The translations under genes were made by a program, and so were the position numbers. From assembly GCA_944326605.1 (NCBI GenBank), contig CALVEM010000005.1:84447-148446 (forward strand): 64,000 bases of DNA, read 5' to 3'. This DNA comes from Candidatus Gastranaerophilales bacterium (lineage in GTDB: Bacteria > Cyanobacteriota > Vampirovibrionia > Gastranaerophilales > Gastranaerophilaceae). The notes under the pieces are model-generated. The model had not been told where the DNA came from, did no database searches, and was given only the letters and a program-made list of their open reading frames with translations. Shown here piece by piece: positions 7,999 to 16,607 of the stretch; position 1 is the stretch's first letter, and every line of letters starts with the position of its first letter.

Positions 7999-8244
7999 TT
8001 AACGTGCTTTCTCAACTACTTCAGCCAGTTTCCAGCGTTTGCCGCCTGAAATAGGTCTTGATTCAACGATTCTTACAACATCGCCTTCATTGCAAACATT
8101 GCCTTCATCATGTGCTTTGTAGTTTTTATTTGATTCTATGATTTTTTTGTATTTCGGGTGTGGTTCGTAATCTGCGACTTTCACAACAATTGTTTTGTCC
8201 ATTTTATTACTTATTACAACACCTTGTTTTTCTTTTTTAGGCAT
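7999..8244 (-). CDS. rpsQ: 30S ribosomal protein S17
   Basis: S17 is an early 16S rRNA binder with an OB fold. Family blocks [16 protein letters not shown], the HPKYKKIIE segment, and [20 protein letters not shown]. 81 residues is normal. It follows rpmC by 28 bases. Confidence 0.98.
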   Translation of the reverse strand: MPKKEKQGVVISNKMDKTIVVKVADYEPHPKYKKIIESNKNYKAHDEGNVCNEGDVVRIVESRPISGGKRWKLAEVVEKAR

Positions 8245-8272
8245 TTTGTCTTTTCTCCTTTGAAAGCTTCCG

Positions 8273-8470
8273 CTATACTGCAGCGCTTCCTTTTTCTTTT
8301 ATAACAGTTTTTGCTTGTGCTATAAGTCTTTTTGTTTTGGAAATCAATGCTGTATTTTCCAATTTGTGAGTGGAAAGCTGTAATTTGTAGTTAAACAAAT
8401 CTTTTTTCCAGTCAACTATTGCACTTTGCAGTTCTTCTACTGTTTTTTCGCGCATTTCATTTAGTTTCAT
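8273..8470 (-). CDS. rpmC: 50S ribosomal protein L29
   Basis: L29 lies at the peptide exit site, near the binding site of SRP and trigger factor. A 65-residue two-helix protein with [15 protein letters not shown] and [15 protein letters not shown], in the standard place between rplP and rpsQ. Confidence 0.97.
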   Translation of the reverse strand: MKLNEMREKTVEELQSAIVDWKKDLFNYKLQLSTHKLENTALISKTKRLIAQAKTVIKEKGSAAV

Positions 8471-8499
8471 CGTTATTATCCTTATAGTTTCAAGCGTTA

Positions 8500-8919
8500 T
8501 TACGCTTCTAACTTAGCTTTTTCTACTACTTTAACTTTGATTGGCAGTTTTTGAGCAGCCAATTCAAGTGCGTGAACTGCAACACTTCTGTCGAAGTAAT
8601 CAAGTTCAAATAAAATTCTGTTTGGCTTAACAACTGCAACCCAGTATTCCAAGTTACCTTTACCTGATCCCATACGAGTTTCAGCAGGTTTTGCAGTAAT
8701 CGGTTTATCCGGGAATATTTTAATCCAAACGTTACCGCCACGTTTGATTTCACGAGTCATTGCACGACGTGCAGCTTCGATTTGTCTGCTGGTAATCCAG
8801 CCCGGTTCAACAGCTTGAAGTGCATATCCGCCAAATTCCAATTTTGTACCTCTGGTTTCTGTGCCTTTCATTCTGCCTTTCATCATTTTGCGGTATTTAG
8901 TTTTTTTAGGCTGTAACAT
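8500..8919 (-). CDS. rplP: 50S ribosomal protein L16
   Basis: L16 shapes the A-site tRNA region of the large subunit. Canonical [16 protein letters not shown] start, the block [20 protein letters not shown], and the [17 protein letters not shown] segment. 139 residues is normal. 36 bases downstream of rpsC. Confidence 0.98.
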   Translation of the reverse strand: MLQPKKTKYRKMMKGRMKGTETRGTKLEFGGYALQAVEPGWITSRQIEAARRAMTREIKRGGNVWIKIFPDKPITAKPAETRMGSGKGNLEYWVAVVKPNRILFELDYFDRSVAVHALELAAQKLPIKVKVVEKAKLEA

Positions 8920-8955
8920 TTTTATTTACTCCATTTACTTTATTTTCTTTGTTAA

Positions 8956-9681
8956 CTATTCGGCTTCGATAGCTCTGCGTCTCGGGCGTCTTGAGCCTTT
9001 GTCAGAACCTTCTTTACCGCTTTTAGCTTTGATGTTCTGGTCAGCTTTTTCGCCGGGCATTAAATCGCCTTTGAAAATCCATACCTTAACACCGATTTTG
9101 CCCATAATTGTATCAGCTTCAGTGAAACCGTAATCTACGTCAGCTCTGAGTGTTTGAAGAGGAATTCTTCCTTCTTTAGCCCATTCTGAACGAGCAATTT
9201 CAGCTCCGCCCAATCGGCCTGATACCATAACTTTAATCCCTTGGGCGCCTGCTCTCATTGTGCGCTGCATTGCCTGCTTCATTGCACGTCTGAAAGCAAC
9301 ACGTTTTTCTAACTGTTGTGCGATTGCTTCTGCTACAAGCTGTGCATCAGCATCAATTCTTGCAACTTCTACAACGTTGATAACGACAGGTTTTCCTATG
9401 TATTTTGAAACATCTTTTTTAAGATCTTCAATACCCTGACCGCCTCTGCCTACAACAATACCTGGTTTAGCAGTTACAACCGTTACGGTTGTATTTTGAG
9501 CTTTTCTTGAAATTAAAATTTTAGAAATGCCTGCTGTATAAAGTTTTTTCTTAATAAATTTTCTGATTTTTGCATCTTCTGCAACGAATGCACTATAATC
9601 TTTTACCTTAGCAAACCATGTGCTTACCCAGGGCTGGATTATACCGATTCTAAATCCTTTTGGATGTGTTTTTTGTCCCAT
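8956..9681 (-). CDS. rpsC: 30S ribosomal protein S3
   Basis: S3 forms part of the mRNA entry tunnel. Start [14 protein letters not shown] is invariant. The KH domain segment ([19 protein letters not shown]) and the C-terminal domain with [20 protein letters not shown] are present. 241 residues, with a short basic tail. It follows rplV by 24 bases. Confidence 0.98.
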   Translation of the reverse strand: MGQKTHPKGFRIGIIQPWVSTWFAKVKDYSAFVAEDAKIRKFIKKKLYTAGISKILISRKAQNTTVTVVTAKPGIVVGRGGQGIEDLKKDVSKYIGKPVVINVVEVARIDADAQLVAEAIAQQLEKRVAFRRAMKQAMQRTMRAGAQGIKVMVSGRLGGAEIARSEWAKEGRIPLQTLRADVDYGFTEADTIMGKIGVKVWIFKGDLMPGEKADQNIKAKSGKEGSDKGSRRPRRRAIEAE

Positions 9682-9705
9682 TTTATTTACCTTTTGTTAT
9701 TACTA

Positions 9706-10047
9706 CTACTTTTTAGTGATGTCACTTACTTTTAAAGTCAAATGAGAAGTGCGTTTAAGTCTTTTGTACATACGACCTTGCGCTCTTGTTCTGGCTCTTT
9801 TATATGTAACGCTTTCGTCTGCAAAGATTTCAGAAACCTTTAAAGATTCAGCGCCTACGCCGTATTTTTCCTGTGCATTTGCAACAGCGGCTTTCAAGTT
9901 CTTTTCAACCACTCTTGCTGCAAAATAAGGCATGAAACGCAACATATCTTGAGCTTCAACGACAGATTTTCCTCTTACTTCATTGATTACTCTGCGAAGT
10001 TTTCTGGCTGTCATTTTAATATCTGTTTGTCTTGCTTTAGCTTCCAT
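9706..10047 (-). CDS. rplV: 50S ribosomal protein L22
   Basis: L22 lines the nascent peptide exit tunnel. The family start MEAKARQTDIKMTARKLRRV and the C-terminal RARTRAQGRMYKRLKRTSHL, which contains the tunnel loop, are clear. 113 residues is normal. Confidence 0.98.
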   Translation of the reverse strand: MEAKARQTDIKMTARKLRRVINEVRGKSVVEAQDMLRFMPYFAARVVEKNLKAAVANAQEKYGVGAESLKVSEIFADESVTYKRARTRAQGRMYKRLKRTSHLTLKVSDITKK

Positions 10048-10084
10048 TGTTTTTTTCCTTCTAAAATTGTGTGCGTAGCACTAC

Positions 10085-10366
10085 TTATTTTCTTTTCGCA
10101 GTTTTGTCTGAACCTGCGTGACCTTTAAACAGTCTAGTAGGTGCAAACTCGCCTAATTTGTGACCGATCATCTGTTCTGTTACATATACAGGAACGTGAG
10201 TTTTCCCGTTGTGAACAGCGATGGTGTGTCCTAACATGTCAGGTACAATCATAGATGCTCTGGACCAGGTTTTAATTACTTTCTTTTCAGAGTTTGCATT
10301 CATTTTTGTAATTTTATTTTGTAGAGCTTCTTCTACGTATGGACCTTTTTTTAATGAACGTGCCAT
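10085..10366 (-). CDS. rpsS: 30S ribosomal protein S19
   Basis: S19 sits in the 30S head near the A site. Start chosen at [15 protein letters not shown] (ATG 10364-10366) with AAAAGGAG upstream at proper distance; an ATG at 10417 would add 17 residues encoded partly by spacer repeat. The C-terminus [20 protein letters not shown] is canonical. About 93 residues. Confidence 0.98.
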   Translation of the reverse strand: MARSLKKGPYVEEALQNKITKMNANSEKKVIKTWSRASMIVPDMLGHTIAVHNGKTHVPVYVTEQMIGHKLGEFAPTRLFKGHAGSDKTAKRK

Positions 10367-10405
10367 TAATTTATTCTCCTTTTGTGTTTGTTTTTCGGTT
10401 GTGAG

Positions 10406-10426
10406 ATCCCGAAACAAGTTCGGGAT
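10406..10426. repeat. Hairpin repeat family 1 (ATCCCGAA type)
   Basis: ATCCCGAA-ACAAG-TTCGGGAT in the rplB-rpsS spacer. The C:G pair in the stem replaces the T:A pair of the ATCCTGAA copies. Confidence 0.8.
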
Positions 10427-10467
10427 AACATATCCGTAATACTCACTTACGTTCGCTAACGGCTATG

Positions 10468-11295
10468 TTATTTTTTTCTTCTTCTAACGATTAATTTGTC
10501 AGAAGCTTTTCCTGCTTTTCTGGTCTTATGACCAAGAGCCGGTTTACCCCAAGGTGTTTTCGGGTGTCCGCCGGGACCTGTTTTACCTTCACCACCACCG
10601 TGAGGGTGATCGCAGGGGTTCATTGTAACACCGCGTACTGTAGGTCTGATGCCTAAGTAGCGTTTTCTGCCGGCTTTACCGATAGAAAGGTTTTTAAATT
10701 CTGCGTTTCCTAATGTACCGATTGTTGCCATGCATTCTTTTCTTACCATTCTCATTTCTGATGAAGGTAATTTAATTGTTACGTAGTTGCCTTCTTTAGC
10801 CATTACCTGTGCTGCGTTACCTGCAGATCTAACCATAACGCCGCCGCGACCCGGTGTAAGTTCAATATTGTGAACTATTGTACCTAGCGGGATTAATTCA
10901 AGCGGTAAAGCGTTACCTGTCTGAACAGGTGCTTCAGGACCTGAAATAATTACATCGCCTACGTTTAAGCCTTCCGGTGTTAAGATATATCTTTTTTCAC
11001 CGTCTGCGTAATATACTAAAGATATTCTTACGTTTCTGTTCGGATCGTATTCAATAGTTTTTACTGTTGCAGGTACGCCGAATTTTTCACGTTTAAAATC
11101 TATTATACGGTAAGATCTTTTTACACCTCCGCCTTTATGACGGCATGTAATTCTTCCTGTATTATTTCTTCCTGCTGTTTTTTTCAATGATTTTAACAAT
11201 GATTTTTCAGGAGTTGTGCAGGTGATTTCTTGATAATCACTTTTTGTCATCCCTCTTTGGCCTGGAGATGTAGGGTTTATTTTTCTGATTGCCAT
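10468..11295 (-). CDS. rplB: 50S ribosomal protein L2
   Basis: L2 is needed for subunit joining and peptidyl transfer. Canonical features are the start [17 protein letters not shown], the segment [19 protein letters not shown], and the C-terminal [16 protein letters not shown] with the functionally important histidine. 275 residues is standard. The 230-base spacer upstream holds a degenerate repeat shared with the rpsJ-rplC spacer. Confidence 0.98.
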   Translation of the reverse strand: MAIRKINPTSPGQRGMTKSDYQEITCTTPEKSLLKSLKKTAGRNNTGRITCRHKGGGVKRSYRIIDFKREKFGVPATVKTIEYDPNRNVRISLVYYADGEKRYILTPEGLNVGDVIISGPEAPVQTGNALPLELIPLGTIVHNIELTPGRGGVMVRSAGNAAQVMAKEGNYVTIKLPSSEMRMVRKECMATIGTLGNAEFKNLSIGKAGRKRYLGIRPTVRGVTMNPCDHPHGGGEGKTGPGGHPKTPWGKPALGHKTRKAGKASDKLIVRRRKK

Positions 11296-11363
11296 TTTAT
11301 TTTTCTCCTTTAATTGGCTTTGTACTTTTTCTGGGACTTATGCCTTCCGCCCCTTTTTATTAT

Positions 11364-11430
11364 CTTGGATTATTGGCAACTCGAAATTTTTCATTCCACT
11401 ACATAAATTTTTTAAATTTATTCCGTTTCA
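11364..11430. repeat. Spacer repeat family 3, copy 1
   Basis: CTTGGATTATTGGCAACTCG, then a TTTCATTCCA..TAAATTT..CGTTTCATCA pattern. It is a diverged relative of 13373-13440, where the stretch begins with the same CTTGGATTATT. Confidence 0.5.
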
Positions 11431-11525
11431 TCAAATTTCTTGTTGAGATGTGCCGGTTCGCTTTCCTAGTTTGCATTCAATCTATGCTCACTCAGGTGTT
11501 CACACGGCGCATTAGCCAAAATCCG

Positions 11526-11834
11526 TTATGCTCCGATTAATTCTTCAATCGGATCGCCTTCGATTGTTACGATGGCTTTTTTAGAAGAATCTGTTCTTCC
11601 GAATTTATATCCCATTCTTTTTTCGTGAGAAGGCATATAAACTGTTCTTACTTTTTTGACCTTTCTTCCCGGGAAAGCCAATTCTACAGCCTGAGCAATT
11701 TCAACTTTTGTTGCGTCTTTTACGACTTCAAAAGTATACTGCCCCATAGATGTAGCACCTACTGACTTTTCTGTGATGATAGGTTTTTTAATTACATCAT
11801 ATAATTTTTCTGTATTTGTTCTTGCTTTACTCAT
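11526..11834 (-). CDS. rplW: 50S ribosomal protein L23
   Basis: L23 lies at the exit tunnel and docks trigger factor and SRP. Motifs LYDVIKKPIITEKSVGA and QAVELAFPGRKVKKVRTVY are typical. 102 residues is normal. 88 bases downstream of rplD. Confidence 0.97.
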   Translation of the reverse strand: MSKARTNTEKLYDVIKKPIITEKSVGATSMGQYTFEVVKDATKVEIAQAVELAFPGRKVKKVRTVYMPSHEKRMGYKFGRTDSSKKAIVTIEGDPIEELIGA

Positions 11835-11868
11835 TTTGTAAGTTTCCTTTACTTTTTTCGGATTTGCG

Positions 11869-11888
11869 ATCCCGAAACGAGTTCGGGA
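11869..11888. repeat. Hairpin repeat family 1 (ATCCCGAA type)
   Basis: ATCCCGAA-ACGAG-TTCGGGA in the rplW-rplD spacer. Confidence 0.75.
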
Positions 11889-11922
11889 CTAAGCACCCGT
11901 AAGCCTCATTCTTCGGCAGCGG

Positions 11923-12549
11923 TTAGCTTAGCTTTTCTGTTATATCTTTAACAGCAGATTCGGTAATTACAACAGAATCAGCTTCCAGTAAATCTTTTAC
12001 GTTAAGGTTTGAAGGTAAAATGATTTTTACGCTCGGAATGTTTCTTGCTGAGAGTTCCAAATTTTTGTTTTCTTCAGCTTTAACATCTGCAACGATTAAA
12101 ATTTTACCTGTAACTTTTAATGATTTTAATGCGCTTACCATCAATTTTGTTTTAGGTTCAGAAATTGCTGAGAAGTCTTTTACTACAACCATTTGTTCGC
12201 TTCTTGCAGACAATGCTGATTTGATAGCTAATTGTCTTGCTTTTTGAGGCATATTGAATGCATAGCTTCTCGGTTTTGGTCCGAAGATTACACCGCCGCC
12301 TGCAAACAATGGTGAACGGAGAGAACCTGCTCTTGCTCTGCCTGTACCTTTTTGTTTCCAGGGTTTTTTGCCGCCGCCTGATACTTCTGCTCTTGTTTTG
12401 GCGCAAGCAGAACCCTGACGCGCATTGTTCAATTGTCTTCTTAATGCTAAGTGCATTACATGAATATTAGGTTCAACACCGAATACGTTTTCGTTCAATG
12501 TAATTTCGCCTAATTTTTCACCTGTTGTGCTTAATATTTCTTTTGACAT
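11923..12549 (-). CDS. rplD: 50S ribosomal protein L4
   Basis: L4 lines the exit tunnel and, in some bacteria, represses the S10 operon. Conserved segments: HLALRRQLNNARQGSACAKT, the GGGKKPWKQKGTGRARAGS tunnel loop, and GGGVIFGPKPRSY. 208 residues is normal. The 168-base spacer to rplC contains a family 4 repeat. Confidence 0.98.
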   Translation of the reverse strand: MSKEILSTTGEKLGEITLNENVFGVEPNIHVMHLALRRQLNNARQGSACAKTRAEVSGGGKKPWKQKGTGRARAGSLRSPLFAGGGVIFGPKPRSYAFNMPQKARQLAIKSALSARSEQMVVVKDFSAISEPKTKLMVSALKSLKVTGKILIVADVKAEENKNLELSARNIPSVKIILPSNLNVKDLLEADSVVITESAVKDITEKLS

Positions 12550-12632
12550 TTTTGTTTTTCCTTTGCTTACCGCTTACCCCTTTCGGTCTCCCGTTTTATA
12601 TGGTAAGAGCGGGTTAAAATTATTACTTATTT

Positions 12633-12668
12633 AGAAGTCCGGAGGGCAGGATGTCAAGAGGTCAGGCT
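12633..12668. repeat. Dispersed repeat family 4 (AAGTCCGGA type)
   Basis: AGAAGTCCGGAGGGCAGGAT followed by GTCAAGAGGTCAGGCT, in the rplD-rplC spacer. Confidence 0.6.
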
Positions 12669-12717
12669 ATTATCAAAATGGCTTGCCTTCTTGCCTTCCA
12701 CGGGCTTGCCTTCTGGA

Positions 12718-13353
12718 TTAGTTCCACTTAGTTCTTGTCGGAACTATTGTAACTAATCTGCCTTCACAGCCCGGTACTGAACCTTTGATTAATACTAAGC
12801 TGTTTGCGGCATCAACTTTAACTAATTTCAATTTAGTTATTGTAACTCTTTCGTTGCCCATGTTACCGGCCATTCTTTTGCCTTTGATAACACGTGAAGG
12901 AGTTGTACCTGCACCTATTGAACCTGGTTCTCTGTGGTTTTTAGAACCGTGTCCCATAGGTCCTCTTGAAAAGTTCCATCTTTTTACTGTACCCTGGAAG
13001 CCTTTACCTATTGATTTACCTGTAACGTCTACTTTTTCAACGTTATCAAGAACTGATAATTCAATCTTGTCGCCTACTTTGTAATCAGACGGGTTATCAA
13101 CTCTGAATTCCTGAAGGTGTCTGAAATTTTCAAGATTATTTTTCTTAAAGTGACCGATTTCTGCTTTAGTTAAGTGTTTTTCTTTTGCAGAAATTGTGCC
13201 TACCTGAATTGCGTTGTAGCCGTCAGTTTCAACTGTTTTTACCTGAGTAACAACAATCGGATCAACTTTAATTACGGTTACGGGAATTGCCAAACCTTGT
13301 TCGTCAAAGATCTGTGTCATTCCAAGTTTTTTACCTATTACACCTAGTGTCAT
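12718..13353 (-). CDS. rplC: 50S ribosomal protein L3
   Basis: L3 helps form the peptidyl transferase region. Start taken at MTLGVIGKKLGMTQIF (ATG 13351-13353), preceded by AAAGG; an earlier ATG at 13368 adds five unconserved residues. Conserved middle: KGFQGTVKRWNFSRGPMGHG and the HREPGSIGAGTTPSRVIKGK segment. About 211 residues. Confidence 0.98.
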   Translation of the reverse strand: MTLGVIGKKLGMTQIFDEQGLAIPVTVIKVDPIVVTQVKTVETDGYNAIQVGTISAKEKHLTKAEIGHFKKNNLENFRHLQEFRVDNPSDYKVGDKIELSVLDNVEKVDVTGKSIGKGFQGTVKRWNFSRGPMGHGSKNHREPGSIGAGTTPSRVIKGKRMAGNMGNERVTITKLKLVKVDAANSLVLIKGSVPGCEGRLVTIVPTRTKWN

Positions 13354-13680
13354 ATTTTTACCTTTCATTTTTCTTGGATTATTCGCGGTTCAAAACGTTT
13401 CATTCCATTTCGTAATTTTAACAAATTACTCCATTCCATCACGTTTTTCACCTGGACGAGTTTCAACCCTTCGGGTTTCACTCTTGCGAAAATCCGCTTC
13501 TCTTGCGAGCGCTACGTCTTGCTAATCTTTACCTAATTTGAGGACTTACACCTCACAGCCTTTTGGGCTGTCCCGATCTGGAGATTTTTTATAAAGGCTG
13601 TCCCTTTATAATTTTGCCCCTGTTCGGTTGTAGTTCACATTACATGCATAATGCTTATTTAATTTTCAAAAGGTTAAATA
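13354..13680. other. 327-base spacer between rpsJ and rplC
   Basis: No gene seen. It contains a family 3 repeat (13373-13440), a short hairpin AACCCTTCGGGTT (about 13467-13479), and a GCCTTTTGGGCTGTCC / AAAGGCTGTCCCTTTATA stretch with partial repeats. In most bacteria this junction is only a few tens of bases. Confidence 0.6.
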
Positions 13681-13998
13681 TTAAAGTTTAACTTCAATAT
13701 CTACACCTGCAGGAAGGTCTAATCTTCCCAATTCTTCAACTGTCTGTTGAGTAGGTTCGTATATATCAATAATACGTTTATGAGTTCTCATTTCAAAATG
13801 TTCACGGGATTTTTTATCAACGTGGGGTGAACGCAAAACGCAATATATACGTCTTTTTGTAGGTAAAGGAATAGGTCCGGCTACTTTAGCGTCTGTTCTT
13901 TTTGCTGTTTCTACGATTTTGTCTGAAGATACGTCAATTAATTTATGATCATAAGCTTTCAAACAAACTCTGATTCTTTGTCTAGTTGTGGTTGCCAT
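13681..13998 (-). CDS. rpsJ: 30S ribosomal protein S10
   Basis: S10 is a head protein of the small subunit and also the NusE antitermination factor. Start taken at [20 protein letters not shown] (ATG 13996-13998) with AAAGGA six bases upstream. The C-terminal [20 protein letters not shown] is canonical. About 105 residues. First gene of the minus-strand cluster; a good promoter lies upstream at 14099-14127. Confidence 0.98.
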   Translation of the reverse strand: MATTTRQRIRVCLKAYDHKLIDVSSDKIVETAKRTDAKVAGPIPLPTKRRIYCVLRSPHVDKKSREHFEMRTHKRIIDIYEPTQQTVEELGRLDLPAGVDIEVKL

Positions 13999-14098
13999 TT
14001 GCATTCCTTTTTCTTTTATTTATTGTAATACACTGCCTGAAACTGCTATTCTACAAATATTTCGGATATTGTGTAAATACATTATTCCAAGCATATCA

Positions 14099-14127
14099 AT
14101 GGTAAAACAAACAAATCCTGCTGTCAA
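14099..14127 (-). promoter_or_regulatory. Putative promoter of the rpsJ ribosomal operon
   Basis: On the minus strand TTGACA (14122-14127), a 17-base spacer, then TACCAT (14099-14104). About 100 bases upstream of rpsJ. Confidence 0.65.
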
Positions 14128-14168
14128 CAGTGATATTTGAAAAATGTATAGATTTGTTAACATGTAAT

Positions 14169-14932
14169 TTAACGCGGTAAATTTTTGAAAAAATCTTCGT
14201 GCGAAAGAGCTTTAGCTGTACAGCCGCCGCCGTTCATGTCATTATTTGATGTAGTTGAACAGTATTGATCGGTTTCACTGTATAAATGTGTGCCTTTTGC
14301 TCCCATTGGCAGTAGTGTGCCGTTTTCATTAATTTGAAACATAAATAAATCCTGCCCCAGACGGTTTGGTCTTTTGTTATAGCCGTTTACATCTACTGAG
14401 ATAAATACGTTTGTATCTGCCCCCTGTACTACTCCACCACCTGCATTATTAATTAAAACCAGCATACCATCATTTATTACAAATTGCCCGTCATCAAATG
14501 CAGAATAATTAATATCATTTTGTCCGTTATAAGTTTTGTATATATGTTTTTGTTTTTCAGGTGCGTCGATATATTTGTTATTAGGAATACATGCAGTGTC
14601 CGCATCTGGAGAACCAAGTCCGCAATCTCTTACGGTTTTTAGATATTTCATAAGGATAGGTTTCAGTTCTGCTGGTTTTAATTCTGTTATGCTAATAGGA
14701 ACTCCATTTTCATTTTGATACAGTAACAAAGCTTGATTTATTGTTGAATAAGCCTTTTTTAAGCCTGTTTCAAGCTGTTTATTTTGCGTATTGGTAATTA
14801 GTGCAGGCAAAGTCAGCGCTGCAACTACTCCGATGATTCCGAGAGTTATGAGAACTTCAGCGAGTGTGAAAGCCCTTACTGTACGTGAGCCTTGCGGGGG
14901 GGGGGCACTCTAAAAGCTTCTGATATAAGCAT
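14169..14932 (-). CDS. Type IV pilin-like prepilin B, phase-OFF by a poly-C tract
   Basis: The prepilin core RAFTLAEVLITLGIIGVVAA lies at about 14820-14875 on the minus strand. The pilin body runs to 14169, with a later segment VFISVDVNGYNKRPNRLGQD typical of this family. The likely start is the ATG at 14930-14932, seven bases after AAGGAGG; another ATG seven bases earlier touches the ribosome site and hits TAG after nine codons. From 14932 the frame reads MLISEAFRVPPPRKAHVQ and stops, because of 10 C (tract 14896-14905). With 8 or 11 C it reads MLISEAFRVPPPQGSRTVR and enters FTLAEV. Here the leader is short and free of repeats, so this may be the simplest form of the gene. A promoter with 17-base spacing lies upstream. 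Confidence 0.83.
14896..14905 (-). repeat. Poly-C tract (10 C on the coding strand), putative phase switch of prepilin B
   Basis: Ten G on the plus strand, C on the coding strand. The flanking bases (AGTG before, GCAAGG after) resemble the other tracts read in reverse. 8 or 11 would be ON. Confidence 0.8.
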
Positions 14933-14955
14933 ATTTCATCCTCCTTTTTTTTATT

Positions 14956-14984
14956 ATTATAAACTTTTTTATTTAATTTGGCAA
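14956..14984 (-). promoter_or_regulatory. Promoter of prepilin B
   Basis: Minus strand TTGCCA (14979-14984), 17-base spacer, TATAAT (14956-14961), followed by AAGGAGG next to the start. Confidence 0.75.
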
Positions 14985-15066
14985 TAGGGGAAAAATAGGA
15001 ATTTATATCGCAGTTTACAAATTTAGGGCAGGCTCTGTACTCGTTTCAGAGTCTAACTGTTATGAG

Positions 15067-15087
15067 ATGCTGAAACAAGTTCAGCAT
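15067..15087. repeat. Hairpin repeat family 1 (ATGCTGAA type)
   Basis: ATGCTGAA-ACAAG-TTCAGCAT. A G:C pair replaces the C:G pair of other copies. A degenerate relative lies just upstream (15032-15053). Confidence 0.8.
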
Positions 15088-15151
15088 GACGTTTTTATCT
15101 ATAATTAGTATTGCGATATAAGATCCGAAAAATAGGAATTTATAATGAAAG

Positions 15152-15172
15152 ATCCCGAAACAAGTTCGGGAT
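15152..15172. repeat. Hairpin repeat family 1 (ATCCCGAA type)
   Basis: ATCCCGAA-ACAAG-TTCGGGAT. Confidence 0.8.
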
Positions 15173-15198
15173 GACGAATAATAAAATATATATCTGTC

Positions 15199-15219
15199 AT
15201 GCTGAATTTATTTCAGCAT
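15199..15219. repeat. Hairpin repeat family 1 (ATGCTGAA type)
   Basis: ATGCTGAA-TTTAT-TTCAGCAT, with an altered loop. Confidence 0.8.
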
Positions 15220-15287
15220 CTCACATCTGGAAATTTTGATTAAAAATCTGATTAAAAACCAACCTTGCCTATGCCGGGATGGTGGTT

Positions 15288-15779
15288 TTATTTCCCTGTT
15301 TCTTTGTTGTCATCTGATTTTTCAGGTTCATCTTCCGGAGTTTCTTCAGCTTCGGAATTTTCGTCTGAAGCTTTTTCATCATCAAGGTTTTGCTCATTAT
15401 CAGCATCTTCTTCAGATGCTTCATCACTTTCTTCTTCGGATGTTTCCTCTTCTTTTTCATCTTCAGCATCAAGTGCTGCCTTGATTTCTTCTTCATCTTT
15501 CGCTCTGATAACAGGGATTGAAAGCATTAGTGCAACCTGATCTCCATCCTGTTCAAGGTTAAGTTCAAGTGCATCTTTGTCCATTTCAACGTATTTTGAA
15601 AGCAGTTCAACAAGTTCACGCCTCATACGTTCCATAAGCTCGGGTGTCAAATTGGTTCTGTCCTGCATTAAAACAACGCGTAATCTATTACATGCCGTAT
15701 CTTTAGAGGACTCCTCTGCATCTTTTTCTGTCTGGCGGAAAAAACCTAAAACTTTGTTATATAAATTTGCTAAAATCAT
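15288..15779 (-). CDS. minE: Cell division topological specificity factor MinE with a long acidic tail
   Basis: MinE drives MinD off the membrane and creates the pole-to-pole (or static) MinCD pattern that positions the FtsZ ring. The MinE core is residues about 1-90: an N-terminal membrane-contact region, RLRVVLMQDRTNLTPELMER (the MinD-binding helix/strand), and the KYVEMDKDALELNLEQDGDQ dimerisation region. The protein then continues with about 65 residues that are nearly all Glu, Asp, Ser and Lys; usual MinE ends near 90. It starts directly after minD, whose stop is one base away from the minE start. The tail is low-complexity and of unknown role. Confidence 0.93.
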   Translation of the reverse strand: MILANLYNKVLGFFRQTEKDAEESSKDTACNRLRVVLMQDRTNLTPELMERMRRELVELLSKYVEMDKDALELNLEQDGDQVALMLSIPVIRAKDEEEIKAALDAEDEKEEETSEEESDEASEEDADNEQNLDDEKASDENSEAEETPEDEPEKSDDNKETGK

Positions 15780-15780
15780 C

Positions 15781-16596
15781 TTACTTCTCCTTTCCTGTTA
15801 AACCGGAGAAGAACTTTTTAATTTTAGCCATAACGCCTTGAGGTTCTTCCAAATTTAAAAACGGAACATCTTCGCCTATAATTCTTCTTGCAACATTGTT
15901 GTAAGCTTTGCCGGCAAGGGATTTTTCATCATTTACGATAGGTTCGCCTTTGTTAGTAGAAGTGATGATGCCTGTATCTTCGGGAATTATACCTATCAAG
16001 TCTGCTGAAAGTATTTCAACAACGTCATCTACACTCATCATATCATTAGATTTGATAAGGTTCGGGCGAACTCTGTTTATCAATAGTTTGTACGATTTAA
16101 TTTCTTCTTTTGCCTCCAGCAAACCAATAATTCTGTCCGCATCTCTGACTGCAGACATTTCAGGGGTTGTAACAACAATAGCTTCTGAGGCTCCTGCAAC
16201 TGCGTTCTGGAAACCCTGTTCAATTCCCGCAGGACAGTCAACGAGAATAAAATCGAAATCTTTTTGAAGTTTTTCGCATATATCTTTAAGCTGTTCCTCA
16301 GTTACAGCTGATTTGTCGCGTGTTTGAGCAGCTGCAAGAAGACAAAGGTTAGGATTTTTCTTATCTTTCACCAGCGCCTGTTTAAGTTTGCACCGTTCTT
16401 CAACTACATCCACTATTGTGTACACAATTCTGTTTTCTAATCCGAGCAAAAGGTCTAAGTTTCTTAAACCAAGGTCAGTATCAATCATTACTACTTTTTT
16501 GCCTGCTCTTGCAAGAGCTGTTCCGATGTTGGCATTAGTAGTAGTTTTCCCGACACCGCCCTTTCCGGACGTTATTACGATAACTCTACCGCTCAT
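15781..16596 (-). CDS. minD: Septum site-determining ATPase MinD
   Basis: MinD is a membrane-cycling deviant-Walker ATPase that recruits MinC. The deviant P-loop SGKGGVGKTT lies at residues 10-19 with the signature lysine. VDCPAGIEQGFQNAV and NRVRPNLI match MinD. The C-terminal amphipathic helix (MAKIKKFFSGLTGKEK) is the membrane-targeting sequence. 271 residues is normal. It lies between minC and minE. Confidence 0.97.
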   Translation of the reverse strand: MSGRVIVITSGKGGVGKTTTNANIGTALARAGKKVVMIDTDLGLRNLDLLLGLENRIVYTIVDVVEERCKLKQALVKDKKNPNLCLLAAAQTRDKSAVTEEQLKDICEKLQKDFDFILVDCPAGIEQGFQNAVAGASEAIVVTTPEMSAVRDADRIIGLLEAKEEIKSYKLLINRVRPNLIKSNDMMSVDDVVEILSADLIGIIPEDTGIITSTNKGEPIVNDEKSLAGKAYNNVARRIIGEDVPFLNLEEPQGVMAKIKKFFSGLTGKEK

Positions 16597-16607
16597 TATT
16601 TCTCCTT

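Larger units (their letters stand above)
14985..15287. other. Gene-free stretch between prepilin B and minE
   Basis: Consists of repeats: the 10-bp inverted repeat TTATATCGCA (15003-15012) and its complement (15112-15121) bracketing a hairpin pair, plus three family 1 hairpins listed separately. No gene seen. Confidence 0.65.

Noticed and set aside
8526..8753. A 75-residue minus-strand frame inside rplP
   Set aside because: Overlaps the clear L16 gene in another frame and has no family features.
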